64,000 bases of DNA from Roseicella aerolata. GTDB taxonomy: Bacteria; Pseudomonadota; Alphaproteobacteria; Acetobacterales; Acetobacteraceae. A program made the position numbers and the translations under genes. Below the pieces are notes generated by a model. That model ran no database searches, had not been told where the DNA came from, and saw nothing but the letters and a program-made list of their open reading frames with translations. Numbering within the stretch: the stretch's first letter is position 1; the number at the start of each line of letters is the position of its first letter. The stretch is from positions 206,086 to 270,085 of the forward strand of contig NZ_JAJAQI010000002.1 of NCBI RefSeq assembly GCF_020523605.1. Direction: 5' to 3'. Below, piece by piece: positions 34,616 to 43,563 of the stretch.

Positions 34616-36295
34616 TCAGGCCGCGGCCAGTTCCTCCGGCGTCGCGGCCAGCCGGGTGTCGCGCAGCAGCGCCGAGACGCGCGGCGAGGCGGTGAGCACG
34701 CAGAAGGGCACCGCCAGCAGCAGCCCGCCTGCCCAGGGCAGGGCCCAGGCCAGAGCCTCCGGTGCCGCCGCCCAGAGCAGGCCGAAGACCAGCAGGCCGA
34801 ACAGCGTATGCGGCCAGAGCAGCCGCGCCGCATCGCCCCAGGCGACGCCGCGATCCGCCCGGTTCTGCGGCGCCCATGCCGCACGGCGCCCGCCGAAGGG
34901 TAGCGCCAGCAGGAAGACCGCCTTGTTGAACACGCTGATCGGGTCGAGCAGCGTGGTGAAGCCGATCTCGGCCAGCGCACCCCGCAGGAAGGCGGCGCGC
35001 CCGCCGTAGCGCGTGGCCAGCTGCGGCCTGAGCAGCACCTCGGCATAGCCCGAGAGCTTCGGCGCATGCAGCATCGCCCAGGTCGCCAGCATCAGCGCCA
35101 GCAGCCAGCCCGAAGGCGTCCCCGCCGCCCCGCCGGTCGCGGCATTCAGCGCGCCGGACAGCAACACGCCCACCCAGAGCGGCGCGCCGAGGAAGAGCAG
35201 GATCGCCTGCACCAGCTGCCAGCGCCCCATCCAGGTCTGGCCGGGCAGCCGGAGAAGGTCCCAGTACTGCATGTTGCCCGCCGCCCAGCGCAGGTCGCGC
35301 GCCATGAATTCGGGCAGCGCCGGCGGGTTGCCCTCCATCGAGCCTTCCTCGACCGGTAGGCAGCAGACCTTCCAGCCCGCGGCATGCAGCCGGACGGCCT
35401 CCACCTGGTCATGGCTGAGGATGGGCCGGCCGTCCGGCAGCGCCTCCAGCCGGCAATGGCGGCGGAAGGGCTCGATGCGGAGGACGGCGTTGTGGCCCCA
35501 GTACGGCCCCTCCGGCCCCTGCCACCAGGCCTGGCCGGTCGCCCAGGCGCGCATGCCGGCGCGCATGCCGAACTGGAACAGGCGCGGGAAGGCCGCCGTC
35601 GCCGGCCGGCCGACGATGAGTTGCTGCAGGATGGCGATCTGCGGGTCCGCTTCCATGCAGGCCACCAGGCGCAGCACGGCCGGCGCCGTCATCTCGCTGT
35701 CCGCGTCCAGGCAGAGCATCAGCTGCGCCTGGCCGACATGGCGGTCGAGGAATTCCATGACATTGCCGGCCTTGAAGCCGGTGTTCTCGGCACGCCGGCG
35801 ATAGCCCACCGGAATGCCGGCGGCGCGACGGGCGCGGAACTCCTCGATTGCCAGCGCCTCCATGGCGGCCAGGGCAGGGTCCTGGGTATCGGAGAGGAAC
35901 CAGAGGGTGAAGCGGTCCGCCGCCCCGGCCGCCGCCAGCCCCTCCAGCAGCCGCCCCAGCGGCGGCAGCACCTGCGCCATGTCCTCATTGCGGATGCAGA
36001 CCGCGATGGCGGTGCATGCGGCGGGCGCGCCGGGCCGGGCGTGGCGCAGCGCCGGCAGCACGGCGGCCGGCGGGCTCGGCGCCCGCAGCAGGATGCCGAG
36101 GCCGACCAGCGCATTGGCGGCGCAGAGCGCGGTCCAGGGCGCGGTGCCGGCGAAGCAGAGGAAGAGCAGCACCTCCCACACCGTCCAGCCGTCGGGCGCC
36201 AGCACCCGCGCCGCCAGCCAGAGCAGCAGCGTGGTGAGGCCAAGGCCGAGCAGGGCGAAGAGCAGGCGGCGAAGCGCGAGGGGCAGGTCGGGCAC
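34616..36295 (-). CDS. opgH: OpgH/MdoH-type membrane glucosyltransferase (osmoregulated periplasmic glucan synthesis)
   Basis: About 559 residues from GTG 36295. Two N-terminal membrane helices, then a GT2 domain with CIRNEDM, FLSDTQDP (Asp136), LDADSEM (DxD at 197-199), NAVLRIEPFRRHC, LSHDQVEA and NMQYWDLL, then several C-terminal helices ending in the typical NRADRGVAW region. It makes the beta-glucan backbone of osmoregulated periplasmic glucans from UDP-glucose. Shorter than the enterobacterial protein (about 850) because the N-terminal region is reduced. No opgG/opgD partner is adjacent, which is unusual. The start is uncertain; no strong ribosome site. Confidence 0.85.
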   Translation of the reverse strand: MPDLPLALRRLLFALLGLGLTTLLLWLAARVLAPDGWTVWEVLLFLCFAGTAPWTALCAANALVGLGILLRAPSPPAAVLPALRHARPGAPAACTAIAVCIRNEDMAQVLPPLGRLLEGLAAAGAADRFTLWFLSDTQDPALAAMEALAIEEFRARRAAGIPVGYRRRAENTGFKAGNVMEFLDRHVGQAQLMLCLDADSEMTAPAVLRLVACMEADPQIAILQQLIVGRPATAAFPRLFQFGMRAGMRAWATGQAWWQGPEGPYWGHNAVLRIEPFRRHCRLEALPDGRPILSHDQVEAVRLHAAGWKVCCLPVEEGSMEGNPPALPEFMARDLRWAAGNMQYWDLLRLPGQTWMGRWQLVQAILLFLGAPLWVGVLLSGALNAATGGAAGTPSGWLLALMLATWAMLHAPKLSGYAEVLLRPQLATRYGGRAAFLRGALAEIGFTTLLDPISVFNKAVFLLALPFGGRRAAWAPQNRADRGVAWGDAARLLWPHTLFGLLVFGLLWAAAPEALAWALPWAGGLLLAVPFCVLTASPRVSALLRDTRLAATPEELAAA

Positions 36296-36411
36296 GGGGG
36301 GCAGTCTCGCGGGGCAGGATGGCGAAATTGCGCAGGCGGTCCGGGCGCCCGGCGCTTGCCGGCGGCCGCCCACGCATGGCCAGATGGGTGCAACAGGACA
36401 GGGAGGAACCC

Positions 36412-37386
36412 ATGCTGCAGCGCCGCATGCTGCTGGCGGCCGCGGTCGCCGCGCCGGCCATCGCCCGGCGGCGGGCCCAGGCCCAGCCCGCCTGGCCCCA
36501 GGAGAAGCCGGTGGAGGTCATCGTCCCCTTCCCCCCGGGCGGCGGCGTGGACATCATGACGCGCCTGATCATGCCGCTGGTTGCGGCGCGCATCCCGGGC
36601 ATGACGGTGGTGGTCACCAACCGGCCCGGCGCCGCCTCCCAGATCGGGCTGGAGGCGACCTTCAATGCGGCGCCGGACGGCTACACGCTGGGCGCCACCT
36701 CCACCCCCGCGCACAGCGCCATCCCGATCGAGCGGCCCGCGCGCTACCGCGCGCTCGACTTCACCTTCCTCGCCAATATCGTCGAGGACCCGAACTGCCT
36801 CTATGTCCGGGCCGAGAGTCCCATCCGCTCCCTCGCCGAGCTGGTGGCGCAGGCCAGGGCCCGGCCCGGCAGCCTGGATTACGGCACCACCGGCATCGGC
36901 AGCGACGACCACATCATGATGCTGGCCTTCGAGGCGCTGTCCGGCATCCCGCCCATGACGCATGTGCCCTTCGCCGGCGTCGCGCCGCTGCTTCCACAAT
37001 TGCTGGGCGGGCACCTGGCGACGGCGGTGGGGAACACGACGGAGCTCGTGACCCTCGCGCGCGAGGGGAAGATGCGCGGCCTGGCCGTGGCGAGCCTGCA
37101 GCGCCTGCCGGAGCTGCCGGAGGTGCCGACCTTCCGGGAGCTGGGCTTCGACATCGTCGCCGCCGCGGCGCGCGGCATCATCGGCCCGCCCGGCATCCCG
37201 CCCGCCGTCGCCGCACGGCTGCAGGAGGCCTTCCGCGGCGCCCTGGCCGATCCCGGCTTCCTGCGGGAGGCGGCGCGGCAGCACATGCCGCTGCGGCCGT
37301 TGGTGGGCAACGAGTACCGGCAGATGGCGTCGCAGGTGGATGCGCAGCTGCACGCGCTGTGGACGCTGCGGCCCTGGCGGGGATAG
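36412..37386 (+). CDS. Bug/TctC family receptor (4)
   Basis: 324 residues from ATG 36412 with GGGAGGAACCC in front. Signal MLQRRMLLAAAVAAPAIA followed by a basic RRRAQAQ stretch. Marks are VPFPPGGGVDIMTRL, VVTNRPGAASQIG, DGYTLGATS, THVPFAGVAPLLPQLLGGH. It is divergent from opgH and stands alone, an orphan receptor with no TctAB beside it. Confidence 0.9.
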   Translation: MLQRRMLLAAAVAAPAIARRRAQAQPAWPQEKPVEVIVPFPPGGGVDIMTRLIMPLVAARIPGMTVVVTNRPGAASQIGLEATFNAAPDGYTLGATSTPAHSAIPIERPARYRALDFTFLANIVEDPNCLYVRAESPIRSLAELVAQARARPGSLDYGTTGIGSDDHIMMLAFEALSGIPPMTHVPFAGVAPLLPQLLGGHLATAVGNTTELVTLAREGKMRGLAVASLQRLPELPEVPTFRELGFDIVAAAARGIIGPPGIPPAVAARLQEAFRGALADPGFLREAARQHMPLRPLVGNEYRQMASQVDAQLHALWTLRPWRG

Positions 37387-37445
37387 CGGCCGGGCTTCCA
37401 TGCGCGGCACCCGGGCCGAGGCCGGCCTCGAACGGGAAGGCGGCG

Positions 37446-37474
37446 TTGACCCTTGCCCTTCCCCGGCTTAAGTG
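37446..37474 (+). promoter_or_regulatory. Possible sugE promoter
   Basis: TTGACC at 37446-37451, a 17-bp spacer and TAAGTG at 37469-37474. It would give a leader of about 70 nt that includes the hairpins at 37517-37553. Confidence 0.35.
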
Positions 37475-37516
37475 AGCCGTGCGAGGCCACGTCCTGCCCC
37501 CTCCGCGGGTATAAGT

Positions 37517-37553
37517 CCGGGACGGCCCGGCAGCTTGTTCGGAGGAGGCTGCC
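37517..37553 (+). promoter_or_regulatory. Candidate guanidine-II-like (mini-ykkC) riboswitch hairpin with Shine-Dalgarno switch
   Basis: CCGGG-ACGG-CCCGG at 37517-37530 is a hairpin with an ACGR tetraloop, the hallmark of mini-ykkC RNAs that sense guanidinium. It overlaps by two bases a second possible hairpin, GGCAGC 37529-37534 with GCTGCC 37548-37553, whose loop holds the ribosome site GGAGGAG right before the sugE ATG. The two hairpins exclude each other, so ligand binding could free translation. Only one ACGR hairpin was found, whereas the family usually has two. Confidence 0.4.
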
Positions 37554-37874
37554 ATGGCCTGGCTCATTCTCGTCATCGCCGGCCTGTTCGAGGTCGTCTG
37601 GGCCTTTTCGATGAAGCAGTCGGAGGGCTTCACGCGCCTCTGGCCCACCGCCGTCACCCTGGCCGCCATGCTGGTGAGCTTCGGCCTGCTCTCCTGGTCG
37701 ATGCGGTCGCTCCCTCTCGGGACCGCCTATACGGTATGGACCGGAATCGGCGCGGTGGGCGCGTTCGTCGCCGGGATCCTTTTCCTCGGGGAGACGGCCA
37801 ACGGGACACGCGTGGTGGCCGCCCTGCTGATCGTGAGCGGCCTGCTGCTCATGAAGCTGTCCGACCCCGCATAG
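37554..37874 (+). CDS. sugE: SMR-family guanidinium exporter (Gdx/SugE)
   Basis: 106 residues, four membrane helices. It is very close in pattern to enterobacterial SugE/Gdx: MAWLILVIAGLFEVVWAFSM with the essential Glu13, LSWSMRSLPLGTAYTVWTGIGAVG, and FLGETANGTRVVAALLIVSGL. Gdx proteins export guanidinium ions in exchange for protons. The leader carries an ACGG-loop hairpin as expected for guanidine control. A degenerate copy of the dispersed element lies about 80 bp behind it. Confidence 0.92.
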   Translation: MAWLILVIAGLFEVVWAFSMKQSEGFTRLWPTAVTLAAMLVSFGLLSWSMRSLPLGTAYTVWTGIGAVGAFVAGILFLGETANGTRVVAALLIVSGLLLMKLSDPA

Positions 37875-37954
37875 CAGTTCGGGGCATGCCGGATGCCGGG
37901 GCGACGTGCCCGCCGGGACCGCCTGTCAGGCGCCCCCCTTCGGCGTCCCGTGTT

Positions 37955-38038
37955 CCGGTCTGAACGCCAACCCCCGGCGCGCCATGGCTGGCGGAGGAGT
38001 GCCTCGCTCCGGGGCGTTCACGCCCCTGCACGACCTGT
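37955..38038 (-). repeat. Dispersed intergenic element, copy I (degenerate)
   Basis: On the minus strand: GGGGCGTGAACGCCCC, GGAGCGAGG, and further on GTTGGCGTTCAGACC. It lies between sugE and the GMC gene, in inverse orientation to both. The remainder of 37875-38304 shows no gene. Confidence 0.4.
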
Positions 38039-38304
38039 CCTGGCTGCAGGGCAAGGCGGCCCGGCCCTTCCCCGCCATGCGGCGAAGGCGCGGGAGGCGT
38101 CTGCTGCGCCGTGCCGCCGCCGATGCGGCCCACGCCGCCCCGGGCGGTCAGCGCCTCCTCCCACCGCGCGGCGCATGGGCCGGCCGCCCGGCAGGTTCGG
38201 CCCCTGCCCCACACTCCCCGTGCCGCCTTGCCGCCCTCCGTCTTGCTCCCCTCGGCCGCGCATGCCCTGATAGCACCCGAACGACCAGGCGGGGGGAAAC
38301 AGGG

Positions 38305-39939
38305 ATGCAAGAGGCGGACTACGTCATCCTCGGCGGCGGCTCGGCCGGCTGCGTGCTGGCGGCGCGGCTCTCGGAGGATCCGAACACCAGGGTGGTCCTG
38401 CTGGAGGCCGGGCCCTGGGACCGGAACCCCTGGATCCATATCCCGATGGGCTTCGCCCGGCTCTACGTCACCCGCAAATTCGACTGGAACTACCAGACCG
38501 AGAGCGAGCCGGAGCTGAACGGCCGCAGCGTCTACTGGCCGCGCGGGCGCGTCATCGGCGGCTCGGGCAGCGTCAACGGCCTGGTCTTCCTGCGCGGCAG
38601 CCCGCGCGACTACGACCGCTGGGCGCAGCTCGGCGCGCGCGGCTGGAGCTATGAGGACTGCCTGCCCGCCTTCCGCAAGCTGGAGACCTTCCACGGCCCG
38701 GACAGCCAGTATCGCGGCAAGTCCGGCCCGATGCAGATCGCCGAGGTGCCGGAGCCGACCACCGGCTGCCGGGCCTTTCTCGAGGCCTGCGAGGCGCTCG
38801 GCTTCCCGCGCAACCGCGACAACAATGGCGAGTGGTTCGAGGGCGTGGCGCCCAACCAGCTCAATGTCCACAAGGGGCGGCGCTGGAGCCCGGCGGTCGG
38901 CTATCTCCGCCCCGCCCTCAAGCGCCCCAACCTGCGGGTGGAGACGGAGCGGCTCGGCCTCAGGCTGGTCTTCGAGGGCCAGCGCGTGACCGGCGTGGTG
39001 GTCCGCACCGCGGACGGGCGGGAGGAAAGCTGGAAGGCCCGGCGGGAGGTGATCGTCTCCGCCGGCGCGATCGAGAGCCCGAAGCTGCTCATGCTGTCCG
39101 GCATCGGCGACGGCGCGGCGCTGCAGGGCCTGGGGCTGGAGACGCGCGTGCATGCGCCGGAGGTGGGAAAGAACCTGCAGGACCACTTCATGGTCCGCTT
39201 CGCCTTCCGCACCAAGCCGGCGGATACCTTGAACGAGGCGCTGGCGAACCCGATCAGGACCGCGAAGATGGGCCTCGACTGGGCGCTGCGCCAGCGCGGC
39301 CACATGACCATCGGCGCCTCCGAGGCGAGCCTCTTCGCCCGCGTCCTGCCGGGCTCGGAGGAAGCCGAGGTGCAGTTCCAGTTCGTCAATTTCAGCCTGG
39401 ACACCAGCAACCAGGCGATGTCGGCGAGCAAGCTGGCGAAGCATCCGGGCTTCACCTTCAATTTCTGCCAGTGCCGGCCGGACAGCCGGGGCGAGCTGAC
39501 CCTGCGCTCCCCCAAGGTCGAGGACAAGCCGCGCATCCTGGCGAACTACCTGACCGCGCCGACGGATGTGCGGGTGATGCTGGAAGCGGCGAAGCTGGCG
39601 CGGAAGATCGCGGTGACGCGGCCCTTCGCCGATCTGGTGGAGGAGGAGCTCTCGCCCGGCCCGGCGACGCAGAGCGATGACGATTTCCTGGACTACCTGC
39701 GCGCCGCCGGCACCACGGTCTACCACCCCTGCGGCACCAACCGCATGGGCACCGACGACCGCGCGGTGGTGGATACCGAGCTGCGGGTGCGCGGCGTGGA
39801 GGGGCTGCGGGTGGTCGATGCCTCGGTCTTCCCGCTGGTGCCCTCCTCCAACATCCATCCGGCGGTGCTGATGACGGCGGAGCGGGCGGCGGAGATGATC
39901 AAGGCCAGCGCCCGCAGCGGCACGCGCGCCGCCGCCTGA
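38305..39939 (+). CDS. GMC family FAD-dependent oxidoreductase (choline/alcohol dehydrogenase-like)
   Basis: 544 residues from ATG 38305, with GGGGGGAAACAGGG upstream. The FAD-binding start YVILGGGSAGCVLAARLSED (about 6-25), the GMC signature PRGRVIGGSGSVNGLVFLRG and the second signature GAIESPKLLMLSGIG are clear. Catalytic candidates are His474 (YHPCGTNRMG) and His518 in SSNIHP. These enzymes oxidise alcohols, choline or polyethylene glycol-type substrates. No signal peptide. Substrate open; no choline operon partners are nearby. Confidence 0.9.
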   Translation: MQEADYVILGGGSAGCVLAARLSEDPNTRVVLLEAGPWDRNPWIHIPMGFARLYVTRKFDWNYQTESEPELNGRSVYWPRGRVIGGSGSVNGLVFLRGSPRDYDRWAQLGARGWSYEDCLPAFRKLETFHGPDSQYRGKSGPMQIAEVPEPTTGCRAFLEACEALGFPRNRDNNGEWFEGVAPNQLNVHKGRRWSPAVGYLRPALKRPNLRVETERLGLRLVFEGQRVTGVVVRTADGREESWKARREVIVSAGAIESPKLLMLSGIGDGAALQGLGLETRVHAPEVGKNLQDHFMVRFAFRTKPADTLNEALANPIRTAKMGLDWALRQRGHMTIGASEASLFARVLPGSEEAEVQFQFVNFSLDTSNQAMSASKLAKHPGFTFNFCQCRPDSRGELTLRSPKVEDKPRILANYLTAPTDVRVMLEAAKLARKIAVTRPFADLVEEELSPGPATQSDDDFLDYLRAAGTTVYHPCGTNRMGTDDRAVVDTELRVRGVEGLRVVDASVFPLVPSSNIHPAVLMTAERAAEMIKASARSGTRAAA

Positions 39940-40613
39940 TGCCCGGCGCATGACATGCTGACGCAGGTCTGCTGCATCCGGCGCCGGCGCCGGCGCCGCC
40001 TGCGGCGGCTTCACTGCGCGGCATAGGCCGCGGGCCGCATCCACGCCTCAGCCGCCGATGGCGGCCGCACGTCAGGGCTTACGCCATCGGTCCGGATGCG
40101 TGACCGCGTCCGGGCAGGAGCGCCGCAGTTGCGGCGGGCGGCAGAAGCCGCTTCGGCACGGGCTCGCGCCCGCGCTGCAGGGGTCGATGATCATGGCCGG
40201 TGGTATTATGCCGGGGTCAGTTGAAGAACGGCCCGCTGTGGGTGCCAGGATCAGCCCTTCGCCGCAGCGGTCGCAGGCCGCCCACAGGCAATGGGATGCC
40301 TCGCGACAGCGCCGGTATTCCCAACGGCCCCACCGCCCCGGCATGACACGGGCCGGGGCGGCTCGCCGCCTCCGCTCGCGGCCCGGACCGCTCCGCTCGT
40401 TTCATTGCGCGGCGGAGCAGGCGCGGCCACCGGGTCTTATACTGATCGGAGAGCATGACGCAGGCCCGCGGGATGGCGAATCGGCCCCAGGGGCGGCACC
40501 GGCGGCGGGCATCGTCCCACTCCGAACACTCCACAAGGAGGGCGTCGCCGGGCCGGACGGATGGCAGGGCGACGCCCGGGCGGCAGAGGTGCCAGGGAAG
40601 GAGGAACCCGGCC
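39940..40613. other. Gap of about 670 bp without recognised gene
   Basis: It includes a simple GGCGCC-rich stretch near 39985-40000. A minus-strand frame (40072-40344) has four cysteines in a loosely zinc-finger-like spacing but no support otherwise. No tRNA or terminator seen. Confidence 0.4.
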
Positions 40614-40931
40614 ATGACCCGCGCCGACACGGGCGATTTGCTTGCGCTGGTGGTCGCAGGCGATGTCACGCAACTGCGGAGCATGCTGAACCCCGCCGGC
40701 GGCTCGGCGGCGGATGGCCCGCTCGAACCATCCAACCGCATGACGCCGATGATGGCCGCGGCCGCCTGCGGGAACGAGGCGGCGGTGGAGCTGCTGCTGC
40801 AATGCGGCGCCGATCCCGCGCGGCGCGACGCCGCCGGCCGCAGCGCGGCCGCCTATGCCCGCAGCGCGGGGCACCCGCATCTGGCGGCGCGGCTCGACAC
40901 CGTGGTCGACCAGGAACGGCGCATGTGGTGA
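40614..40931 (+). CDS. Small ankyrin-repeat protein
   Basis: 105 residues from ATG 40614, with GGAAGGAGGAACC upstream. About two to three ankyrin repeats: DLLALVVAGDVTQLRSML, then MTPMMAAAACGNEAAVELLL with QCGADPARRD, then AGRSAAAYARSAGHPHLAARL. Ankyrin repeats bind other proteins. No partner gene is apparent. Confidence 0.75.
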   Translation: MTRADTGDLLALVVAGDVTQLRSMLNPAGGSAADGPLEPSNRMTPMMAAAACGNEAAVELLLQCGADPARRDAAGRSAAAYARSAGHPHLAARLDTVVDQERRMW

Positions 40932-40996
40932 GCACGGCCTCGGCAGCGGAACAGCGGCACACGGCCTGCACGGCATGATGCGCGGCGGGTTGCGCC

Positions 40997-42199
40997 TCAG
41001 CGGGCGGCGGGCCGCGTCGCGGTGGCGGGCACCAGCAGCCGCGCCATGGCCAGGCAGCCGAGCGCCGGGCCGATCGCCAGCGCCGCGAAGGCGCCTCCCC
41101 AGCCGAAGCGCTCCGCCAGCACCGGCATCAGGTGGATCGCCGGCAGGGTGAGGGCGAAGCCGAGGCAGGTCTGCACCGTCAGCATCGTCCCGGCGAGGCC
41201 GGGCGGGGAATGCTCCGCGACGCTGGCCGAGAACTGCGCGGAATCCGCGACCACGGTGGCGCCCCAGACCAGGCAGAGCGCGACCGTCACCGCCGGATGC
41301 AGCCCGAAGGCCGGCCCGGCCAGCAGGCAGCAGGCGCCGCTGACGGCCATGGCCCAGATGGTGAGCCTGGCCTTGCCGATCCGGTCGGCGATCAGCCCGC
41401 CGGCAACGCAGCCGATAGCGCCGGCGCCCATCACCGCGAAGGTGGCCAGCGCCGCCTGCCCCGGCGCGCCGGCGCGCCCGGCGGCCGCGAAGCTCGCCGC
41501 CAGATAGGCCCCGATCCAGGCCCACATGGCGTAGAGTTCCCACATATGCCCGAGATAGCCGAGGGTCGCGAGCCTGGTGCCGCGCGTGCGGAACAGCAGC
41601 AGGGCGAAGCCCGGGCGGAAGGGCGGCGCCGGCGCATGGCCCGGGCCGAGCCTTGTCCCGAGGATCAGCCCGGCCGCCACCACCGCGAGCGCCGAGGCGG
41701 CACCGACCGTGACCCGCCAGTCGAGCCCGCCGAAGCCATTGACCAGATGCGGGGAGGCGGAGCCGAGGGTAAGGCCGCCGACCAGCAGCCCCACCACCAG
41801 CCCGGCATCCGCGCGTGTCGCCCAGCCTGCGGCGAGCTTCATGCCGACGGGATAGATGCAGGCGAGCGCGAGGCCCGTCGCGCCGCGCGCCAGGATGGCG
41901 AGCGGGTCGCCGACCGGCAGCGCCAGGATCAGCGCATTCGCCGCCGCCCCCAGCAGCGCGGCGGCGGCGATCAGCCGCCGCGGGTCCAGCCGGTCCGGCA
42001 GGGCCAGGGCCGCGCTCGCCAGCGTGCCCAGCACGAAGCCCAGTTGCACGCCGCCGGTGAGCCAGGCGAGGAAGCCCGGCGGCAGCGCTGCCTCCCGCGC
42101 CATGGCCGGCCCCGCGGCGGTGCCGGAGAACCAGAGCGCCAGCGCCAGGACCTGCGCGACGACGATGAGGGCGAGGTTGGCGGGCTTGCCCTTCAGCAT
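40997..42199 (-). CDS. MFS transporter
   Basis: 400 residues, about twelve hydrophobic segments; ALALWFSGTAAGPAM at the N-terminus, LIADRIGKARLTIW as the central loop signature. The layout resembles the CynX/nitrate-type or other anion-carrying MFS branch, but this is weak. It lies 186 bp behind TctC receptor (5) on the same strand, with a dispersed element between them. Confidence 0.8.
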   Translation of the reverse strand: MLKGKPANLALIVVAQVLALALWFSGTAAGPAMAREAALPPGFLAWLTGGVQLGFVLGTLASAALALPDRLDPRRLIAAAALLGAAANALILALPVGDPLAILARGATGLALACIYPVGMKLAAGWATRADAGLVVGLLVGGLTLGSASPHLVNGFGGLDWRVTVGAASALAVVAAGLILGTRLGPGHAPAPPFRPGFALLLFRTRGTRLATLGYLGHMWELYAMWAWIGAYLAASFAAAGRAGAPGQAALATFAVMGAGAIGCVAGGLIADRIGKARLTIWAMAVSGACCLLAGPAFGLHPAVTVALCLVWGATVVADSAQFSASVAEHSPPGLAGTMLTVQTCLGFALTLPAIHLMPVLAERFGWGGAFAALAIGPALGCLAMARLLVPATATRPAAR

Positions 42200-42289
42200 G
42201 CGGTCAGGCCCGCGGCGAGGCGAAGATCATCCCCGGCTCCCCTCCCCTCGCCCGGCTCTTGGCATGCATCGTCATGCGGGCCGCCCGCG

Positions 42290-42388
42290 GCGGATGGCGT
42301 TCAAGGCCGAATGCCATCCGCTGTCGCTCCTTGTTGCTCGAGAAGAGGCACGCCTCCGGTCGCTCACGGCCTTCCGCGATCCGCTCTA
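42290..42388 (-). repeat. Dispersed intergenic element, copy D
   Basis: On the minus strand TAGAGCGGATCGCGGAAGGC begins it, then CGTGAGCGACCGGAGGCGTG, CTCGAGCAACAAGGAGC, and the closing inverted repeat AGCGGATGGCATTCGG / TTGAACGCCATCCGC. Bases 42388-42386 are the TAG stop of receptor (5). Confidence 0.65.
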
Positions 42389-43375
42389 ATCGATGGAGGC
42401 GCCGGAGGCGCGCACCACCGGCGCCCATTTCGCCACCTCGGCCCGCATGAAGGTGTCGTATTCGGCGGGGCCGAGCGGCGCCGGTTCCGCGCCGTAGTCG
42501 CGGATGCGCTGCGCGATCGGCGGGTCCTGGAGCGCCGCGACGATCTCCGCCCCCAGCCGCTCCAGGATCGGCCGCGGCGTCGCGGCCGGGGCGGCGATGC
42601 CGTACCAGGAGGAGACGTCGAAATCCGGCACGCCCGCCTCCTGCAATGTCGGCAGTTCCGGCATGGTGGCCGCGCGCGCCGCGGTGCTGACCGCGAGCGC
42701 CCGCAGCATGCCCGCCAGCACCTGCTGGCGCGAGGCCGGGGCATTGTCGATGGCGAACAGCACCTCCCCGTTCATCACCGCCGCCATGGAGGGCGCGGTG
42801 CCGCGATAGGGCACATGCGTCACCTCCACGCCGGTGCGCAGGCCAAGCAGCACGCCGGAGAGGTGGGAGGAGGTGCCGGTGCCGGCCGAGGCGAAGGTGG
42901 CGCGTTCGGGGTTCGCCCGCATGAAGGCGATCAGTTCGGCCACCGTCCGGTGCGGGCTGTCGCCCTTCACGATCAGCACGTTCGGCAGGAAGGCCAGCCG
43001 CGCGACGCCCGGCAGGTCCTTCAGCGGGTCGAAGGAGAGCCGCTTGTAGAGGCTCGGCCCGATGCCGTGCGAGGCGATGTGGTTGACATAGAAGCTGTAG
43101 CCGTCCGGCGTGGCGCGGGCGGTGACCTCCGCCCCCACCATGCCGCCCGCGCCCGGCCGCGGGTCAATCACCAGGGGCTGGCCCAGCTTCTCCCGCAGCC
43201 GGCTTTCCATGATCCGGAGGAAGATGTCGGAGACGCCGCCCGCCGCGCCGCCGAGCACGTAGCGGATGGGCCGGTCCGGCCAGGAGCCCGTTGCCGGTCC
43301 CTGCCCCTGCGCCCGCGCGAGGGCGGGGGCGGCAAGCAGTCCGGCGCCGAGCAGCGTGCGTCGTCCGATGGTCAT
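42386..43375 (-). CDS. Bug/TctC family receptor (5)
   Basis: 329 residues with signal MTIGRRTLLGAGLLAAPALA cut at ARAQ. Marks are GGAAGGVSDIFLRI (a variant of the PPGGxxD motif), VIDPRPGAGGMVGA, DGYSFYVN, HLSGVLLG and VPYRGTAPSMAAVMNGEV. Divergent from the flavin monooxygenase, with a dispersed element between; it might supply that enzyme's substrate. Its TAG stop is the first three bases of element D. Confidence 0.9.
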   Translation of the reverse strand: MTIGRRTLLGAGLLAAPALARAQGQGPATGSWPDRPIRYVLGGAAGGVSDIFLRIMESRLREKLGQPLVIDPRPGAGGMVGAEVTARATPDGYSFYVNHIASHGIGPSLYKRLSFDPLKDLPGVARLAFLPNVLIVKGDSPHRTVAELIAFMRANPERATFASAGTGTSSHLSGVLLGLRTGVEVTHVPYRGTAPSMAAVMNGEVLFAIDNAPASRQQVLAGMLRALAVSTAARAATMPELPTLQEAGVPDFDVSSWYGIAAPAATPRPILERLGAEIVAALQDPPIAQRIRDYGAEPAPLGPAEYDTFMRAEVAKWAPVVRASGASID

Positions 43376-43422
43376 GGCGTCTCCTTCCCGGGCCGGCCTC
43401 TGCGCGCCGGACCGCCGGATGC

Positions 43423-43498
43423 TAGAGCAGAACGAGGGAGCCCGTGAACGACCGGAGGCGTGAATCGGCTCGAAAAACGAAGAGCATCAGCGGTCGCC
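43423..43498 (+). repeat. Dispersed intergenic element, copy E
   Basis: TAGAGCAGAACGAGG, then CCCGTGAACGACCGGAGGCG, TGAATCGGCTCGAAAAACGA, AGAGCATCAGCGGTCGCC. This copy lies between two divergent genes rather than behind a gene, so it is the exception in the family. Confidence 0.6.
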
Positions 43499-43563
43499 GG
43501 GGCCGGCGTTGACGGGCGCCGGGGTGGGGCGGAAGCTTCGCGCCAAAGGGGAAGGAGACATCC

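Noticed and set aside
37480..37500. First hairpin of a two-hairpin guanidine-II switch
   Set aside because: The only candidate, around GAGGCCACGTCCT, has ACGT instead of ACGR and a poor stem, so only one hairpin is claimed.
40072..40344. Minus-strand ORF with four cysteines (possible zinc protein)
   Set aside because: Spacing of the cysteines is irregular, there is no ribosome site and the flanking residues look like a chance frame.
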